Positions 41,659 through 50,169 of a stretch of DNA of 64,000 nt are shown here, one piece after another. The stretch's first letter is position 1; the number at the start of each line of letters is the position of its first letter. The notes below the pieces were generated by a model. That model worked only from the letters and a program-made list of their open reading frames with translations, had not been told where the DNA came from and searched no databases. The position numbers were made by a program, and so were the translations under genes. Source of the stretch: Bacteroidales bacterium (GTDB taxonomy: Bacteria; Bacteroidota; Bacteroidia; Bacteroidales; UBA932); assembly GCA_023227835.1 (NCBI GenBank), contig JALOCI010000001.1, positions 120,278 through 184,277 of the forward strand, read 5' to 3'.

Positions 41659-43422
41659 ATGGAAAAAATAAAAATCACTATAGACAAGAAAGAGATAGAG
41701 GTTGCAAAGGGCACTACTATCTATCAGGCTGCAAAGGATAACGGAATACATATTCCGACACTCTGTTATCTGAATCTGGACCATCTTAAAATCGAAAATC
41801 GTCCGGGTGGTTGCAGGGTGTGTGTCGTTGAGGTTGAAGGAAGAAAAAATCTTGCTCCCTCATGTTCTACCGAATGCACTAACGGAATGGTTGTTAAAAC
41901 TCACACCGTGAGAGTGTTGAATGCAAGAAAGACAGTATTGGAACTGATACTTTCAGATCACCCTAAGGATTGTCTTATATGCTCGTCTTCAGGACAGTGT
42001 GATCTTCAGAAATTATCCCAGACTCTCGGCATAAGAGAGATTCATGCTGTGGAGAATGCTGCTGTTTCAACATACAGAAAAGATGTGTCCCCTGCTTTGA
42101 AAAGAGATATGGATAAATGTATAATGTGCCGTCGTTGTGAGACTATTTGCAACACAGTACAGACAGTAGGTGCTCTCAGTGCAATAAACCGCGGATTCAT
42201 GTCTGTTGTCGCACCGGCTTTTGAGCAGGATCTGATTGATTCTCCGTGTACATTCTGCGGACAGTGCGTTGCAGTATGTCCTACAGGTGCACTTACACCA
42301 TTTGATGATACAGGAAGAGTCATCAGGGCTCTCTCTGATCCTACAAAGACAGTTATAGTGCAGACAGCTCCTGCGGTTCGTGCTGCTCTTGGTGAGGAGT
42401 TCGGCATGGAACCCGGAACTCTTGTAACAGGCAAAATGGTTGCTGCATTGCGTACTCTCGGTTTTGACAAAGTGTTTGATACAGATTTCGCAGCAGACCT
42501 CACAATAATGGAGGAGGGCACCGAACTGCTCGGAAGGATTTCTAAATTCCTTGAAGGAGACAAGAATGTCAAACTTCCTATCCTGACATCATGCTGTCCT
42601 GCATGGGTAAACTTCTTTGAAAACAATTACCAGGATATGCTTGATGTACCTTCTACAGCAAGATCTCCTCAACAGATGTTCGGCTCCATTGCAAAAAATT
42701 ATTATACACAGCTTCTCGGTATAAAGAGAGAGGATCTGGTCGTTGTTTCAGTAATGCCTTGTCTGGCTAAAAAATATGAATGTCAGAGAGAGGAGTTCAA
42801 GACAAACGGAAACCCTGATGTGGATTTTTCAATCTCTACAAGGGAGCTGGCCAGTCTTATCAAAGCTGCCAATATAGATTTTAATGCGTTGGAAGATGAT
42901 GATTACGACTCTCCTCTTGGAGAATCAACCGGTGCTGCAGTGATTTTCGGTGCAACAGGCGGAGTGATTGAGGCGGCTGTGCGTACAGCTTATGAGCTCT
43001 TTACAAAGAAAAAACTGGAAAAAATCGATTTTACAGAACTCAGAGGCCTTGAAGGTATAAGGACTGCTTCGATTGATTTCAACGGAACTATGATCAATAT
43101 AGGAATTGCCCATCAACTTGGCAATGCGCGCAAGCTTCTTGACGGTATAAGGGCAGGTTTGTACAATTTCCACGCTATTGAAATCATGGCTTGTCCGGGT
43201 GGATGTATCGGCGGTGCAGGTCAACCTTTACATCACGGTAACTCTGATGTGATAAAAGCCCGTTTTGACGCTATATACAGAGAGGATGCAGGTAAAAAGA
43301 TCCGTAAATCTCATGAGAATCCTTATATAGTTAAACTGTACGAGGAGTATCTGGGTCATCCTTTGAGTGAAAAGGCTCACCATTTGTTACATACTCACTA
43401 CTTTGAAAAAAACAAAAACTAA
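41659..43422 (+). CDS. hydA: [FeFe]-hydrogenase catalytic subunit (HydA/HndD)
   Basis: From ATG 41659 the product has 587 residues; the track's earlier in-frame start would overlap hydB by 71 bp. Domains: [2Fe-2S] (Cys36, 52, 55, 69), His-Cys3 [4Fe-4S] (His101, Cys105, 108, 114), two [4Fe-4S] (Cys154/157/160/164 and 197/200/203/207), then the H-cluster domain with TSCCPAW (310-316), MPCLAKKYE (366-374) and MACPGGCIGGAGQP (510-523). All ligands for an active enzyme are present. With HydB and HydC it would oxidise NADH and ferredoxin to form H2 or the reverse. No maturases (HydEFG) are in the window. Confidence 0.95.
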   Translation: MEKIKITIDKKEIEVAKGTTIYQAAKDNGIHIPTLCYLNLDHLKIENRPGGCRVCVVEVEGRKNLAPSCSTECTNGMVVKTHTVRVLNARKTVLELILSDHPKDCLICSSSGQCDLQKLSQTLGIREIHAVENAAVSTYRKDVSPALKRDMDKCIMCRRCETICNTVQTVGALSAINRGFMSVVAPAFEQDLIDSPCTFCGQCVAVCPTGALTPFDDTGRVIRALSDPTKTVIVQTAPAVRAALGEEFGMEPGTLVTGKMVAALRTLGFDKVFDTDFAADLTIMEEGTELLGRISKFLEGDKNVKLPILTSCCPAWVNFFENNYQDMLDVPSTARSPQQMFGSIAKNYYTQLLGIKREDLVVVSVMPCLAKKYECQREEFKTNGNPDVDFSISTRELASLIKAANIDFNALEDDDYDSPLGESTGAAVIFGATGGVIEAAVRTAYELFTKKKLEKIDFTELRGLEGIRTASIDFNGTMINIGIAHQLGNARKLLDGIRAGLYNFHAIEIMACPGGCIGGAGQPLHHGNSDVIKARFDAIYREDAGKKIRKSHENPYIVKLYEEYLGHPLSEKAHHLLHTHYFEKNKN

Positions 43423-43428
43423 TTCACC

Positions 43429-43905
43429 ATGGGCGCATTTAAATTACAAGATTGTCATAAAAAGACTATAGCAGATATTTGTACTTATTATAAGAATGAA
43501 CCGGGGAATCTTATAAAGATTCTCTATAGCGCACAGCGTGAGTTCGGATACCTTCCTGAGGATATACAGAGGGAGGTTGCAAGGATTCTGAATATATCAG
43601 TTGCCAAGGTGTATGGAGTAGTATCTTTCTATTCTTTCTTCACTATGACTCCAAAAGGTAAATATCCTATTTCCGTTTGCATGGGAACAGCATGTTATGT
43701 CCGTGGAGCCGAGAAGGTACTTGATGAATTGAAAAGTCAGCTTAATATCAAAGTCGGCGGTGTAACAGAAGATGGCAAGTTCTCTCTTGACTGCCTGCGT
43801 TGTGTGGGTGCATGCGGACTGGCTCCTGTGATGCTGATAGGGGAGAAGGTTTACGGACGTCTGGAAGCATCCAAGATTAAGGAGATTCTTGACAGTTACG
43901 AATAG
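43429..43905 (+). CDS. hydC: hydrogenase [2Fe-2S] subunit, NuoE-like (HydC/HndA)
   Basis: A 158-residue NuoE-type thioredoxin-fold ferredoxin. Cluster cysteines are in MGTACYVRGA and CLRCVGACGLAP. The N-terminal helical part (LIKILYSAQREFGYLPEDIQ) is typical. It completes the hndB-hydB-hydA-hydC set and probably passes electrons between HydB and the others. It starts 6 bp after hydA and ends 1 bp from the convergent Crp/Fnr gene. Confidence 0.92.
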   Translation: MGAFKLQDCHKKTIADICTYYKNEPGNLIKILYSAQREFGYLPEDIQREVARILNISVAKVYGVVSFYSFFTMTPKGKYPISVCMGTACYVRGAEKVLDELKSQLNIKVGGVTEDGKFSLDCLRCVGACGLAPVMLIGEKVYGRLEASKIKEILDSYE

Positions 43906-43906
43906 A

Positions 43907-44602
43907 TCATCCGCGGGCCTCAATCAGACCTTTAAGGCTTCTGATGAGGACCGCTTTTTTAGATATTGAAATAAGGCCGTCTCTTGACATTTCGCTTAAA
44001 GCACGTGCAAGAGACGGCCTTGTCACACCAAAATAGGCTGCAAGTTCTGTCTGGTTCTTATCCATAAATACTATGAAGCAGTCACCATCTTTCTGTTGTG
44101 CAGACATATGCAGTCCGAGTATGTAATGGGCAAGTTTTGCCTTTATAGTCTTTACGGAGAGCATCTGAATCTTGTCCGAAAGGAACTTGGTCTTGTCAGC
44201 ATTGTAGCGTAAATATCTCATCAGGAGTTCAGGGTCCTGCTGAAACATTGTCAAGATCTGTTCCCTGGTCATAAAGAGTATCTTACTTTTCTCCAAAGCT
44301 GTCACATCAACGGGGAAACGGTTGCTTGTGGCAAATATAAATGCTGAAGCCAATGGTGTTACTGCAAAGATGGTTTCAATATGGAGAAGGCCTCCGTTTT
44401 CAGCTATCATTTCGGTCTTCACACTTCCTTCAATAAGGATGTATAGACCTTTGCAAAGGTCTCCCTGCCTTGCTATCATTTCATTTTTACAATACTCCCT
44501 TACTGAATACTCTATCCCTTCCGGTATTGCTGCCTGATAGCTGTCGTAAAGCTCTCCGAAAAAATTGAACTTTGGAATATCTTGATTACTTTTTGTTTGC
44601 AT
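43907..44602 (-). CDS. Crp/Fnr-family transcriptional regulator (HcpR-like)
   Basis: A 231-residue CRP/FNR protein. An N-terminal cyclic-nucleotide-binding-like beta-roll (about 25-135: ARQGDLCKGLYILIEGSVK) is followed by a long dimer helix and a winged helix-turn-helix (about 170-215: NQTELAAYFGVTRPSLARALSEM). Fnr-type N-terminal cysteines for an Fe-S cluster are absent, so sensing may be through another cofactor such as haem. It is divergent from hcp; homologues next to hcp in Porphyromonas (HcpR) switch on hcp under nitrosative stress. Predicted to bind the palindrome at 44646-44661. Confidence 0.88.
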   Translation of the reverse strand: MQTKSNQDIPKFNFFGELYDSYQAAIPEGIEYSVREYCKNEMIARQGDLCKGLYILIEGSVKTEMIAENGGLLHIETIFAVTPLASAFIFATSNRFPVDVTALEKSKILFMTREQILTMFQQDPELLMRYLRYNADKTKFLSDKIQMLSVKTIKAKLAHYILGLHMSAQQKDGDCFIVFMDKNQTELAAYFGVTRPSLARALSEMSRDGLISISKKAVLIRSLKGLIEARG

Positions 44603-44622
44603 GACAGTCGAAATGTTCCTAT

Positions 44623-44654
44623 CAAAAATACAACAATTTTATCTCTGTAACAAT
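44623..44654 (-). promoter_or_regulatory. promoter of the Crp/Fnr gene
   Basis: Minus strand: ATTG (44654-44651), 20 bp, TATTTTTG (44630-44623). The -33 box falls inside the shared palindrome, so binding there should block this gene (self-repression). Confidence 0.6.
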
Positions 44655-44661
44655 TATTACA
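44646..44661. promoter_or_regulatory. Crp/Fnr-type operator between regulator gene and hcp
   Basis: TGTAAC-AATT-ATTACA is nearly a perfect palindrome (TGTAA/TTACA arms). Its centre is about 41-43 bp upstream of the expected hcp transcription start, the usual place for class II activation. Confidence 0.7.
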
Positions 44662-44682
44662 CTTTTTCGTATAACAGGTAGA

Positions 44683-44690
44683 TACCTTTG
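44683..44690 (+). promoter_or_regulatory. -7 promoter box of hcp
   Basis: TACCTTTG with no matching -33 TTTG, which fits a promoter that depends on the regulator bound at 44646-44661. Confidence 0.6.
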
Positions 44691-44718
44691 TGAAAATTCA
44701 CAATTAAAATTACTTATT

Positions 44719-46377
44719 ATGAATAAGATGTTTTGTTTCCAATGTCAGGAGACAGCCAGGAATCAAGGCTGCACTGTGCAAGGAGTCTGCGGTAAAACTG
44801 CCGATGTTGCAAACTTACAGGACCTACTGGTTTTTCTCTGCAAGGGAATTTCTCATTTCTCGGTTCCTTTGAGAGAGATGGGAGTGGAGAGTGCTGAGGT
44901 TAACAAGTTCGTTACGGATTCTCTCTTTATGACTATTACAAATGCCAATTTCGATAAGGACAGGTTTGTAAAAAGAATAAGGGAGGCTTTGGTTTTAAGG
45001 GATAATATAAGGTCACTATATACCTCAAAAGGTGGGGATGTCGGTAAGATTAAGTTTGACGGAGCCTTCTGGTTTTCTGATGATATTGTTGCAATGGAGG
45101 AGAAAGCTGCTGAAGTTGGAGTGCTGGCGACAGAGAATGAAGATATACGCTCTCTCCGGGAACTTACTGTTTACGGACTGAAGGGTATGGCTGCATACGC
45201 TGAGCATGCATTCAACCTTGGTATGGAAGATGACGAGATTTATACATTCATGCAAAATGCACTTGTTGCCGTCACCGATGATTCTCTCTCAGCCGACACA
45301 CTTGTCTCTCTTGTATTGGAGACAGGCAACCATGGTATAAAGGTGATGGCTTTGCTAGACAAGGCAAACACCTCAAAATACGGAAATCCGGAGATTACAA
45401 AGGTTAATATAGGCGTCGGAAAAAATCCGGGCATACTTATTTCCGGTCATGATCTGAGAGATATGGAGGACTTGCTAAGACAGACCGAAGGAACAGGGGT
45501 TGACGTATATACACATTCTGAAATGCTTCCGGCAAATTATTATCCTGCGTTCAAGAAATATAAACATTTTATTGGAAATTACGGAAGCTCATGGTGGAAA
45601 CAGGTACAGGATTTCGAAACTTTTAACGGCCCGGTGCTTTTTACAACAAATTGTATTGTGCCTCCCAGAGTGAATGCTACATACAAGGATAGAATATATA
45701 CCACAGGGGCATCAGGTTTTCCCGGCTTTAAGCATATAGCAGACAGGGTTAAGGACGGACAGAAAGATTTTTCTGAAATCATAGAGCATGCAAAAAAATG
45801 TCAACCACCTGTCGAGATTGAGAGTGGTGAGATAATTGGAGGTTTTGCCCACGCACAAGTATTTGCTCTTGCAGATAAAGTTGTTGAAGCTGTTAAATCC
45901 GGGGCAATACGAAAGTTTTTTGTTATGGCGGGTTGTGACGGTAGGATGAAGGACAGGAATTACTACACGGAATTTGCTGCTGCGCTTCCCAAAGATACTG
46001 TAATACTTACTGCCGGTTGTGCAAAATACAGGTATAACAAGCTTCCTCTCGGAGATATCGGTGGTATCCCTCGTGTTTTGGATGCAGGTCAGTGTAATGA
46101 CTCTTACTCTCTTGCAGTAATCGCTCTGAAATTGAAGGAAATTTTCAATGCAAATGATATAAACGATCTTCCGATAGCCTATAATATTGCGTGGTATGAG
46201 CAGAAGGCCGTTATTGTCCTGCTTGCTCTTCTTGCCCTGGGTGTAAAGAATATACATCTTGGCCCGACCCTCCCTGGCTTTCTTTCTCCGAATGTCGCTG
46301 ACGTACTGGTAAAGAATTTCGGGATAGCTCCGATTGGAACAGTTGACGATGATATGAAACTTTTTCTCGGTAAATAG
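44719..46377 (+). CDS. hcp: hybrid cluster protein (hydroxylamine reductase)
   Basis: A 552-residue Hcp. The N-terminal cubane ligands are Cys6, Cys9, Cys18 and Cys24 (CFQCQETA...GCTVQGVC), the spacing of anaerobe class enzymes. Hybrid-cluster ligands can be seen in GNHGIKVM, HSEMLPANYYP, TTNCIVPP, MAGCDGR, AGCAKYRYNK and later DAGQCNDSYSL. It reduces NO or hydroxylamine and protects against nitrosative stress; it acts in the cytoplasm. Single gene, under a likely Crp/Fnr-dependent promoter. Confidence 0.95.
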   Translation: MNKMFCFQCQETARNQGCTVQGVCGKTADVANLQDLLVFLCKGISHFSVPLREMGVESAEVNKFVTDSLFMTITNANFDKDRFVKRIREALVLRDNIRSLYTSKGGDVGKIKFDGAFWFSDDIVAMEEKAAEVGVLATENEDIRSLRELTVYGLKGMAAYAEHAFNLGMEDDEIYTFMQNALVAVTDDSLSADTLVSLVLETGNHGIKVMALLDKANTSKYGNPEITKVNIGVGKNPGILISGHDLRDMEDLLRQTEGTGVDVYTHSEMLPANYYPAFKKYKHFIGNYGSSWWKQVQDFETFNGPVLFTTNCIVPPRVNATYKDRIYTTGASGFPGFKHIADRVKDGQKDFSEIIEHAKKCQPPVEIESGEIIGGFAHAQVFALADKVVEAVKSGAIRKFFVMAGCDGRMKDRNYYTEFAAALPKDTVILTAGCAKYRYNKLPLGDIGGIPRVLDAGQCNDSYSLAVIALKLKEIFNANDINDLPIAYNIAWYEQKAVIVLLALLALGVKNIHLGPTLPGFLSPNVADVLVKNFGIAPIGTVDDDMKLFLGK

Positions 46378-46533
46378 GTTATATATATGATTTGTGATGG
46401 AGAGTACCTGTCGGTAAGTAAGTAAAAAGTAGATGGATTTCCTCCTTTTTCCGGAATAGTTAGATTGGTCAGTGTCCGGATACGTTAAGCGAAGGGGAAG
46501 ATAAATGGTAGAATCGACAGATACAGGTGCGTA

Positions 46534-46570
46534 AGAGGGTGTCAGAAACTATTTTTGACCCCTCTTTTTT
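46534..46570 (+). terminator. rho-independent terminator downstream of hcp
   Basis: AGAGGG-(T)-GTCA (46534-46544) pairs with TGACCCCTCT (46556-46565) with one bulged base, then TTTTT. Confidence 0.88.
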
Positions 46571-46598
46571 ATGATTGGTATGTGTCAACTAATTTCAT

Positions 46599-46606
46599 TA
46601 CTTTTG
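46599..46606 (+). promoter_or_regulatory. -7 promoter box of prfA
   Basis: TACTTTTG; an ATTG at 46574-46577 stands 21 bp upstream as a possible -33. Confidence 0.55.
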
Positions 46607-46623
46607 CAGGATATTAAATTTAT

Positions 46624-47709
46624 ATGAGCGATAACAGTTTATTGTCGAAGTTATCTGGACTTCGCGAAAAGTACGAGAGCATTTCAGCGCAGATATCAGA
46701 TCCAGCCGTGATGGCGGATATGAAGAAATATGTCTCACTCAACAAAGAGTACAAAGAGCTTGAACCCATAGTAGAGGCAGGCGATAAGTACAGCAAGCTG
46801 ATGAATGACTATGAGTCGGCAAAAGAGATACTTCTGACAGAAAAGGACGAGGAACTCCGGGATATGGCAAAGGAGGAGATAGCATCAATCGAAGAGATTC
46901 TTCCGAAAATGGAGGAGGAAATAAAATTGCTTCTTATACCCGCAGATCCTCAGGATTCAAAAAATGCTATTCTCGAGATACGAGCCGGAGCGGGAGGGGA
47001 TGAAGCATCAATTTTTGCGGGAGATTTGTTCAGAATGTACTCAAAATATGCGGAGACAAAGGGGTGGAAACTGGAGGTGACAAGCAAAAGTGAAGGGTCT
47101 TCCGGCGGTTTTAAGGAGTTGATTTGTACTATTTCAGGAAACGGAGTATACGGAGTGCTGAAGTATGAAAGCGGAGTACACCGGGTTCAACGGGTTCCGC
47201 AAACTGAGACACAAGGCAGGGTTCACACCTCTGCGGCATCTGTAGCGGTTTTGCCGGAGGCAGATGAATTCGACATAGAGTTAAACATTAACGATGTAAG
47301 AAAAGACACTTTCTGTTCTTCAGGTCCCGGCGGACAATCTGTAAACACCACTTATTCTGCAATACGTCTTACCCATATTCCTACCGGTATTGTTGTGCAG
47401 TGTCAGGATGAAAAGTCCCAGCTTAAGAATTATGACAAGGCTCTCATTGAGTTAAGGACGCGTCTTTACAATCTCGAGTATGAAAAATATCTGAATGAGA
47501 TTTCGGCAAAGAGAAAGACGATGGTTTCAACCGGAGACAGATCGGCGAAAATACGTACATACAACTATCCTCAATCGAGAGTTACCGATCACAGGATAAA
47601 CTACACAATGTACAACCTTCCCGTATTTATGGACGGAGCCATACAGGAGGTTATAGACCTGCTCCAGATTGCAGAGAATGCTGAGAGGTTGAAAGCTTCC
47701 GGAGAATAA
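46624..47709 (+). CDS. prfA: peptide chain release factor 1
   Basis: A 361-residue class I release factor. The catalytic GGQ is at 236-238 (SSGPGGQSVNTT), preceded by the conserved TETQGRVHTSAASVAVLPE. The N-terminal coiled helices and length match RF1 (UAA/UAG); no frameshift site as in prfB is present. It is followed after 27 bp by pyrF, probably in one operon. Confidence 0.95.
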   Translation: MSDNSLLSKLSGLREKYESISAQISDPAVMADMKKYVSLNKEYKELEPIVEAGDKYSKLMNDYESAKEILLTEKDEELRDMAKEEIASIEEILPKMEEEIKLLLIPADPQDSKNAILEIRAGAGGDEASIFAGDLFRMYSKYAETKGWKLEVTSKSEGSSGGFKELICTISGNGVYGVLKYESGVHRVQRVPQTETQGRVHTSAASVAVLPEADEFDIELNINDVRKDTFCSSGPGGQSVNTTYSAIRLTHIPTGIVVQCQDEKSQLKNYDKALIELRTRLYNLEYEKYLNEISAKRKTMVSTGDRSAKIRTYNYPQSRVTDHRINYTMYNLPVFMDGAIQEVIDLLQIAENAERLKASGE

Positions 47710-47736
47710 TATTTATTTAAATAAATTATTGCGGAT

Positions 47737-48624
47737 ATGACCTATCTTGAACTTTACAACAACATAATGAGGAAGAAGAGTTTCCTTTGCATTGGACTCG
47801 ATTCTGACCCTGCTCAGATTCCTGAACATTTAAGAGAGCTTGAGTATCCACTGTTTAGCTTCAATAAAGCAATAATAGATGCAACAGTAAGTTATGCCGT
47901 GGCATACAAACCCAATCTGGCGTTTTATGAAGCGGAAGGGGCGAAGGGTTGGAAACAGCTGGAGATGACGGTCGAATATATTCGTAAAAAAGACCCGTCA
48001 GTATTTATAATTGCTGATGCTAAAAGAGGTGATATAGGGAATACTGCTGAAAGATACGCAAAGGCTTTTTTTGTAAATATGGATTTTGATGCAGTAACTC
48101 TCTCTCCATATATGGGTAAAGACTCTATTGCACCTTTTCTCAAAATTCAGGGTAAATGGGCAATTGTTCTGGCACTGACTTCAAATATTTCTGCCGATGA
48201 TTTTGAGACTTTGCCTCTATTGGGAAACATACAAATGTTCGATGACCTCTCAGCAATGTATGACAGTGAAGGTTTATACTTTACTCCTGCTGCGCCGGTA
48301 GGGGCTCCGTTGTTTAAAAGTGTTATAGAGAAATCTATGAGGTGGGGTAATATTAATAATATCATGTATGTAGTAGGGGCTACCAGACCTCAGAAATTGG
48401 CAGAGATCAGAATGTTTTGTCCGAACAACTTTTTGCTGGTACCGGGGGTAGGTGCACAAGGCGGTAGTATTGCGGAGGTTGCAAGGTATGGTATGAACAA
48501 AAGTTGCGGATTGCTTGTAAATATCTCCAGAAGCATTATTTACGCTTCCAATGGTGAGAATTTCGCTGAAGCGGCAGCTGAAAAGGCTGAGGAAGCAGCA
48601 AAGGAGATGGCTTTATATTTATAA
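47737..48624 (+). CDS. pyrF: orotidine 5'-phosphate decarboxylase (type 2)
   Basis: A 295-residue TIM-barrel enzyme with the catalytic DAKRGDI motif (94-100; Asp94, Lys96, Asp99) and YKPNLAFYEAEG (58-69). The long insertions and length are typical of type 2 PyrF. It converts OMP to UMP, the last step of pyrimidine synthesis. The gene ends 10 bp before the convergent psd gene. Confidence 0.94.
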   Translation: MTYLELYNNIMRKKSFLCIGLDSDPAQIPEHLRELEYPLFSFNKAIIDATVSYAVAYKPNLAFYEAEGAKGWKQLEMTVEYIRKKDPSVFIIADAKRGDIGNTAERYAKAFFVNMDFDAVTLSPYMGKDSIAPFLKIQGKWAIVLALTSNISADDFETLPLLGNIQMFDDLSAMYDSEGLYFTPAAPVGAPLFKSVIEKSMRWGNINNIMYVVGATRPQKLAEIRMFCPNNFLLVPGVGAQGGSIAEVARYGMNKSCGLLVNISRSIIYASNGENFAEAAAEKAEEAAKEMALYL

Positions 48625-48634
48625 TGATTCTTAA

Positions 48635-49291
48635 TTATTCCGGAAGCCTTGCGATAACAGTTTCACAGCCTCTGACCCGCTGACCTTTTGTAACCTGAAT
48701 TCTTGAATCTATAGGCAAGAAGAGGTCAACTCTCGACCCGAATTTAATAAAGCCTGTTTCTGAACCCTTTTGGACCTCTCTGCCCTCAACGGCATAACAT
48801 ACAATTCTTCTTGCAAGATATCCTGCAATTTGCCTGAAAAGAACAGGGTGTCCCATCTCTTCAACAACAACTGATGTCCTTTCGTTTTTTTCGGATGATT
48901 TAGGATGCATGGCTACGAGATAATTCCCCGGATGGTATTTGTAGTATTTAATTTGCCCTGAGACAGGAAACCAGTTCACATGTACATTAAGGAGTGTCAT
49001 GAAAACAGATACCTGAATGCAGTTGCATTTCAGAAACTCTCCCTCGTATACCTCCTTAACCACTACTATCCTGCCGTCAGCCGGAGATATGACAGCGCCA
49101 TCCTCCAACACCGGGACTCTTTTAGGAGACCTGAAAAACCGCACAATAATTATGAAAATAATTAGTATTGATACGGCTGAGATTATAAATGCCGTCACTA
49201 ATCCTATGATAAAAAAAAGCGCAAGTGTAACACCGGCAAGAAGTAAAAAGCTCTTTGTGATTATACCGTACCCCTCTTTATGTATGCCCAT
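48635..49291 (-). CDS. psd: phosphatidylserine decarboxylase proenzyme
   Basis: A 218-residue Psd of the short type. Two membrane segments lie at about 14-50. The body has ISPADGRIV (68-76), FMTLLNVHVNWFP (97-109) with the catalytic His, and GFIKFGSRVD (180-189), where Gly185-Ser186 is the self-cleavage site giving the pyruvoyl group. It makes phosphatidylethanolamine at the inner membrane. Next to cdsA (6 bp gap), so phospholipid genes are grouped. Confidence 0.93.
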   Translation of the reverse strand: MGIHKEGYGIITKSFLLLAGVTLALFFIIGLVTAFIISAVSILIIFIIIVRFFRSPKRVPVLEDGAVISPADGRIVVVKEVYEGEFLKCNCIQVSVFMTLLNVHVNWFPVSGQIKYYKYHPGNYLVAMHPKSSEKNERTSVVVEEMGHPVLFRQIAGYLARRIVCYAVEGREVQKGSETGFIKFGSRVDLFLPIDSRIQVTKGQRVRGCETVIARLPE

Positions 49292-49297
49292 CGTGTT

Positions 49298-50167
49298 TTA
49301 AATTAAAGAAAATAGTTTAATATAAGTTATAGCCAGAGGGAACGAAATCAGTGTCGCGTCAAACCTGTCAAGCAGCCCTCCGTGTCCCGGCATTAGTTTG
49401 CCGGAATCCTTGGCGCCAAAATTACGCTTTAACTGTGACTCTACCAAATCACCTGTTACCCCGGTCAAACTTATAATGAGAGAAATTATAATACTATGGA
49501 TAAATGAAAAGTCCGTCAGGGAGAATAGCCAGACCAATAAACCGGCCAAAAGACCACAAAACAGACCTCCAAAAAATCCCTCCCATGATTTTTTAGGAGA
49601 TATTGACGGGAAAAGCTTGTGACCACCCTTTTGACCGAAGAGCATCCCAAAAATATATGCTCCTACGTCTGATGCCCAAGTTATTATAAACATGGATAAA
49701 AGGAGCAGAGGTTTGTAATTCAGCTCTGAGTCAAAAAGAATAAATGATGTGAGTGAAAATGGTAAAGCAATATATATAAGAGATGTATATAAGAACGGGT
49801 GTGTTTTGTACCTGTCTGTACTGTCTGAGCTTGTATCTTCTTTATCTCCTTTGTAATAGAGCAGGGATATGAAAATCGAGGACAGGGGTATTGTCATTAG
49901 ATAGAACCATTTCGGATCAATGTTATATCCCTTATAAAGATACACGAGAGTGTATAATGTTACCCCTGCAGCAACAGTCAGACCCTGTGCCAACTTGAAA
50001 TGTCCGCCAAGGGTCATAAGTAAATACTCATATAACATTAAACCTACGGCAAACGCCATAACAGCACCAAAGGCAATAGGGCTCATAAACATAGAGCCCA
50101 CCATAATTGCCAGGAAAACAATGCCACTTATACTTCTTACAAGTGTAGATTTTATTCTAGAACTCAT
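49298..50167 (-). CDS. cdsA: phosphatidate cytidylyltransferase
   Basis: A 289-residue polytopic membrane enzyme, about eight transmembrane segments, with KKSWEGFFGG and the CdsA signature ending KLMPGHGGLLDRFDA (about 255-269). It activates phosphatidic acid to CDP-diacylglycerol, the precursor for Psd's pathway encoded next door. It follows ftsH by 2 bp. Confidence 0.94.
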   Translation of the reverse strand: MSSRIKSTLVRSISGIVFLAIMVGSMFMSPIAFGAVMAFAVGLMLYEYLLMTLGGHFKLAQGLTVAAGVTLYTLVYLYKGYNIDPKWFYLMTIPLSSIFISLLYYKGDKEDTSSDSTDRYKTHPFLYTSLIYIALPFSLTSFILFDSELNYKPLLLLSMFIITWASDVGAYIFGMLFGQKGGHKLFPSISPKKSWEGFFGGLFCGLLAGLLVWLFSLTDFSFIHSIIISLIISLTGVTGDLVESQLKRNFGAKDSGKLMPGHGGLLDRFDATLISFPLAITYIKLFSLI

Positions 50168-50169
50168 TT

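Larger units (their letters stand above)
46378..46623. other. 246-bp gap: hcp 3' region, terminator and prfA promoter
   Basis: The left 150 bp contain no recognised gene; short repeats such as GTAAGTAAGTAA occur around 46415. A terminator at 46534-46570 and a -7 box at 46599-46606 fill the right part. A small RNA cannot be excluded. Confidence 0.5.
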
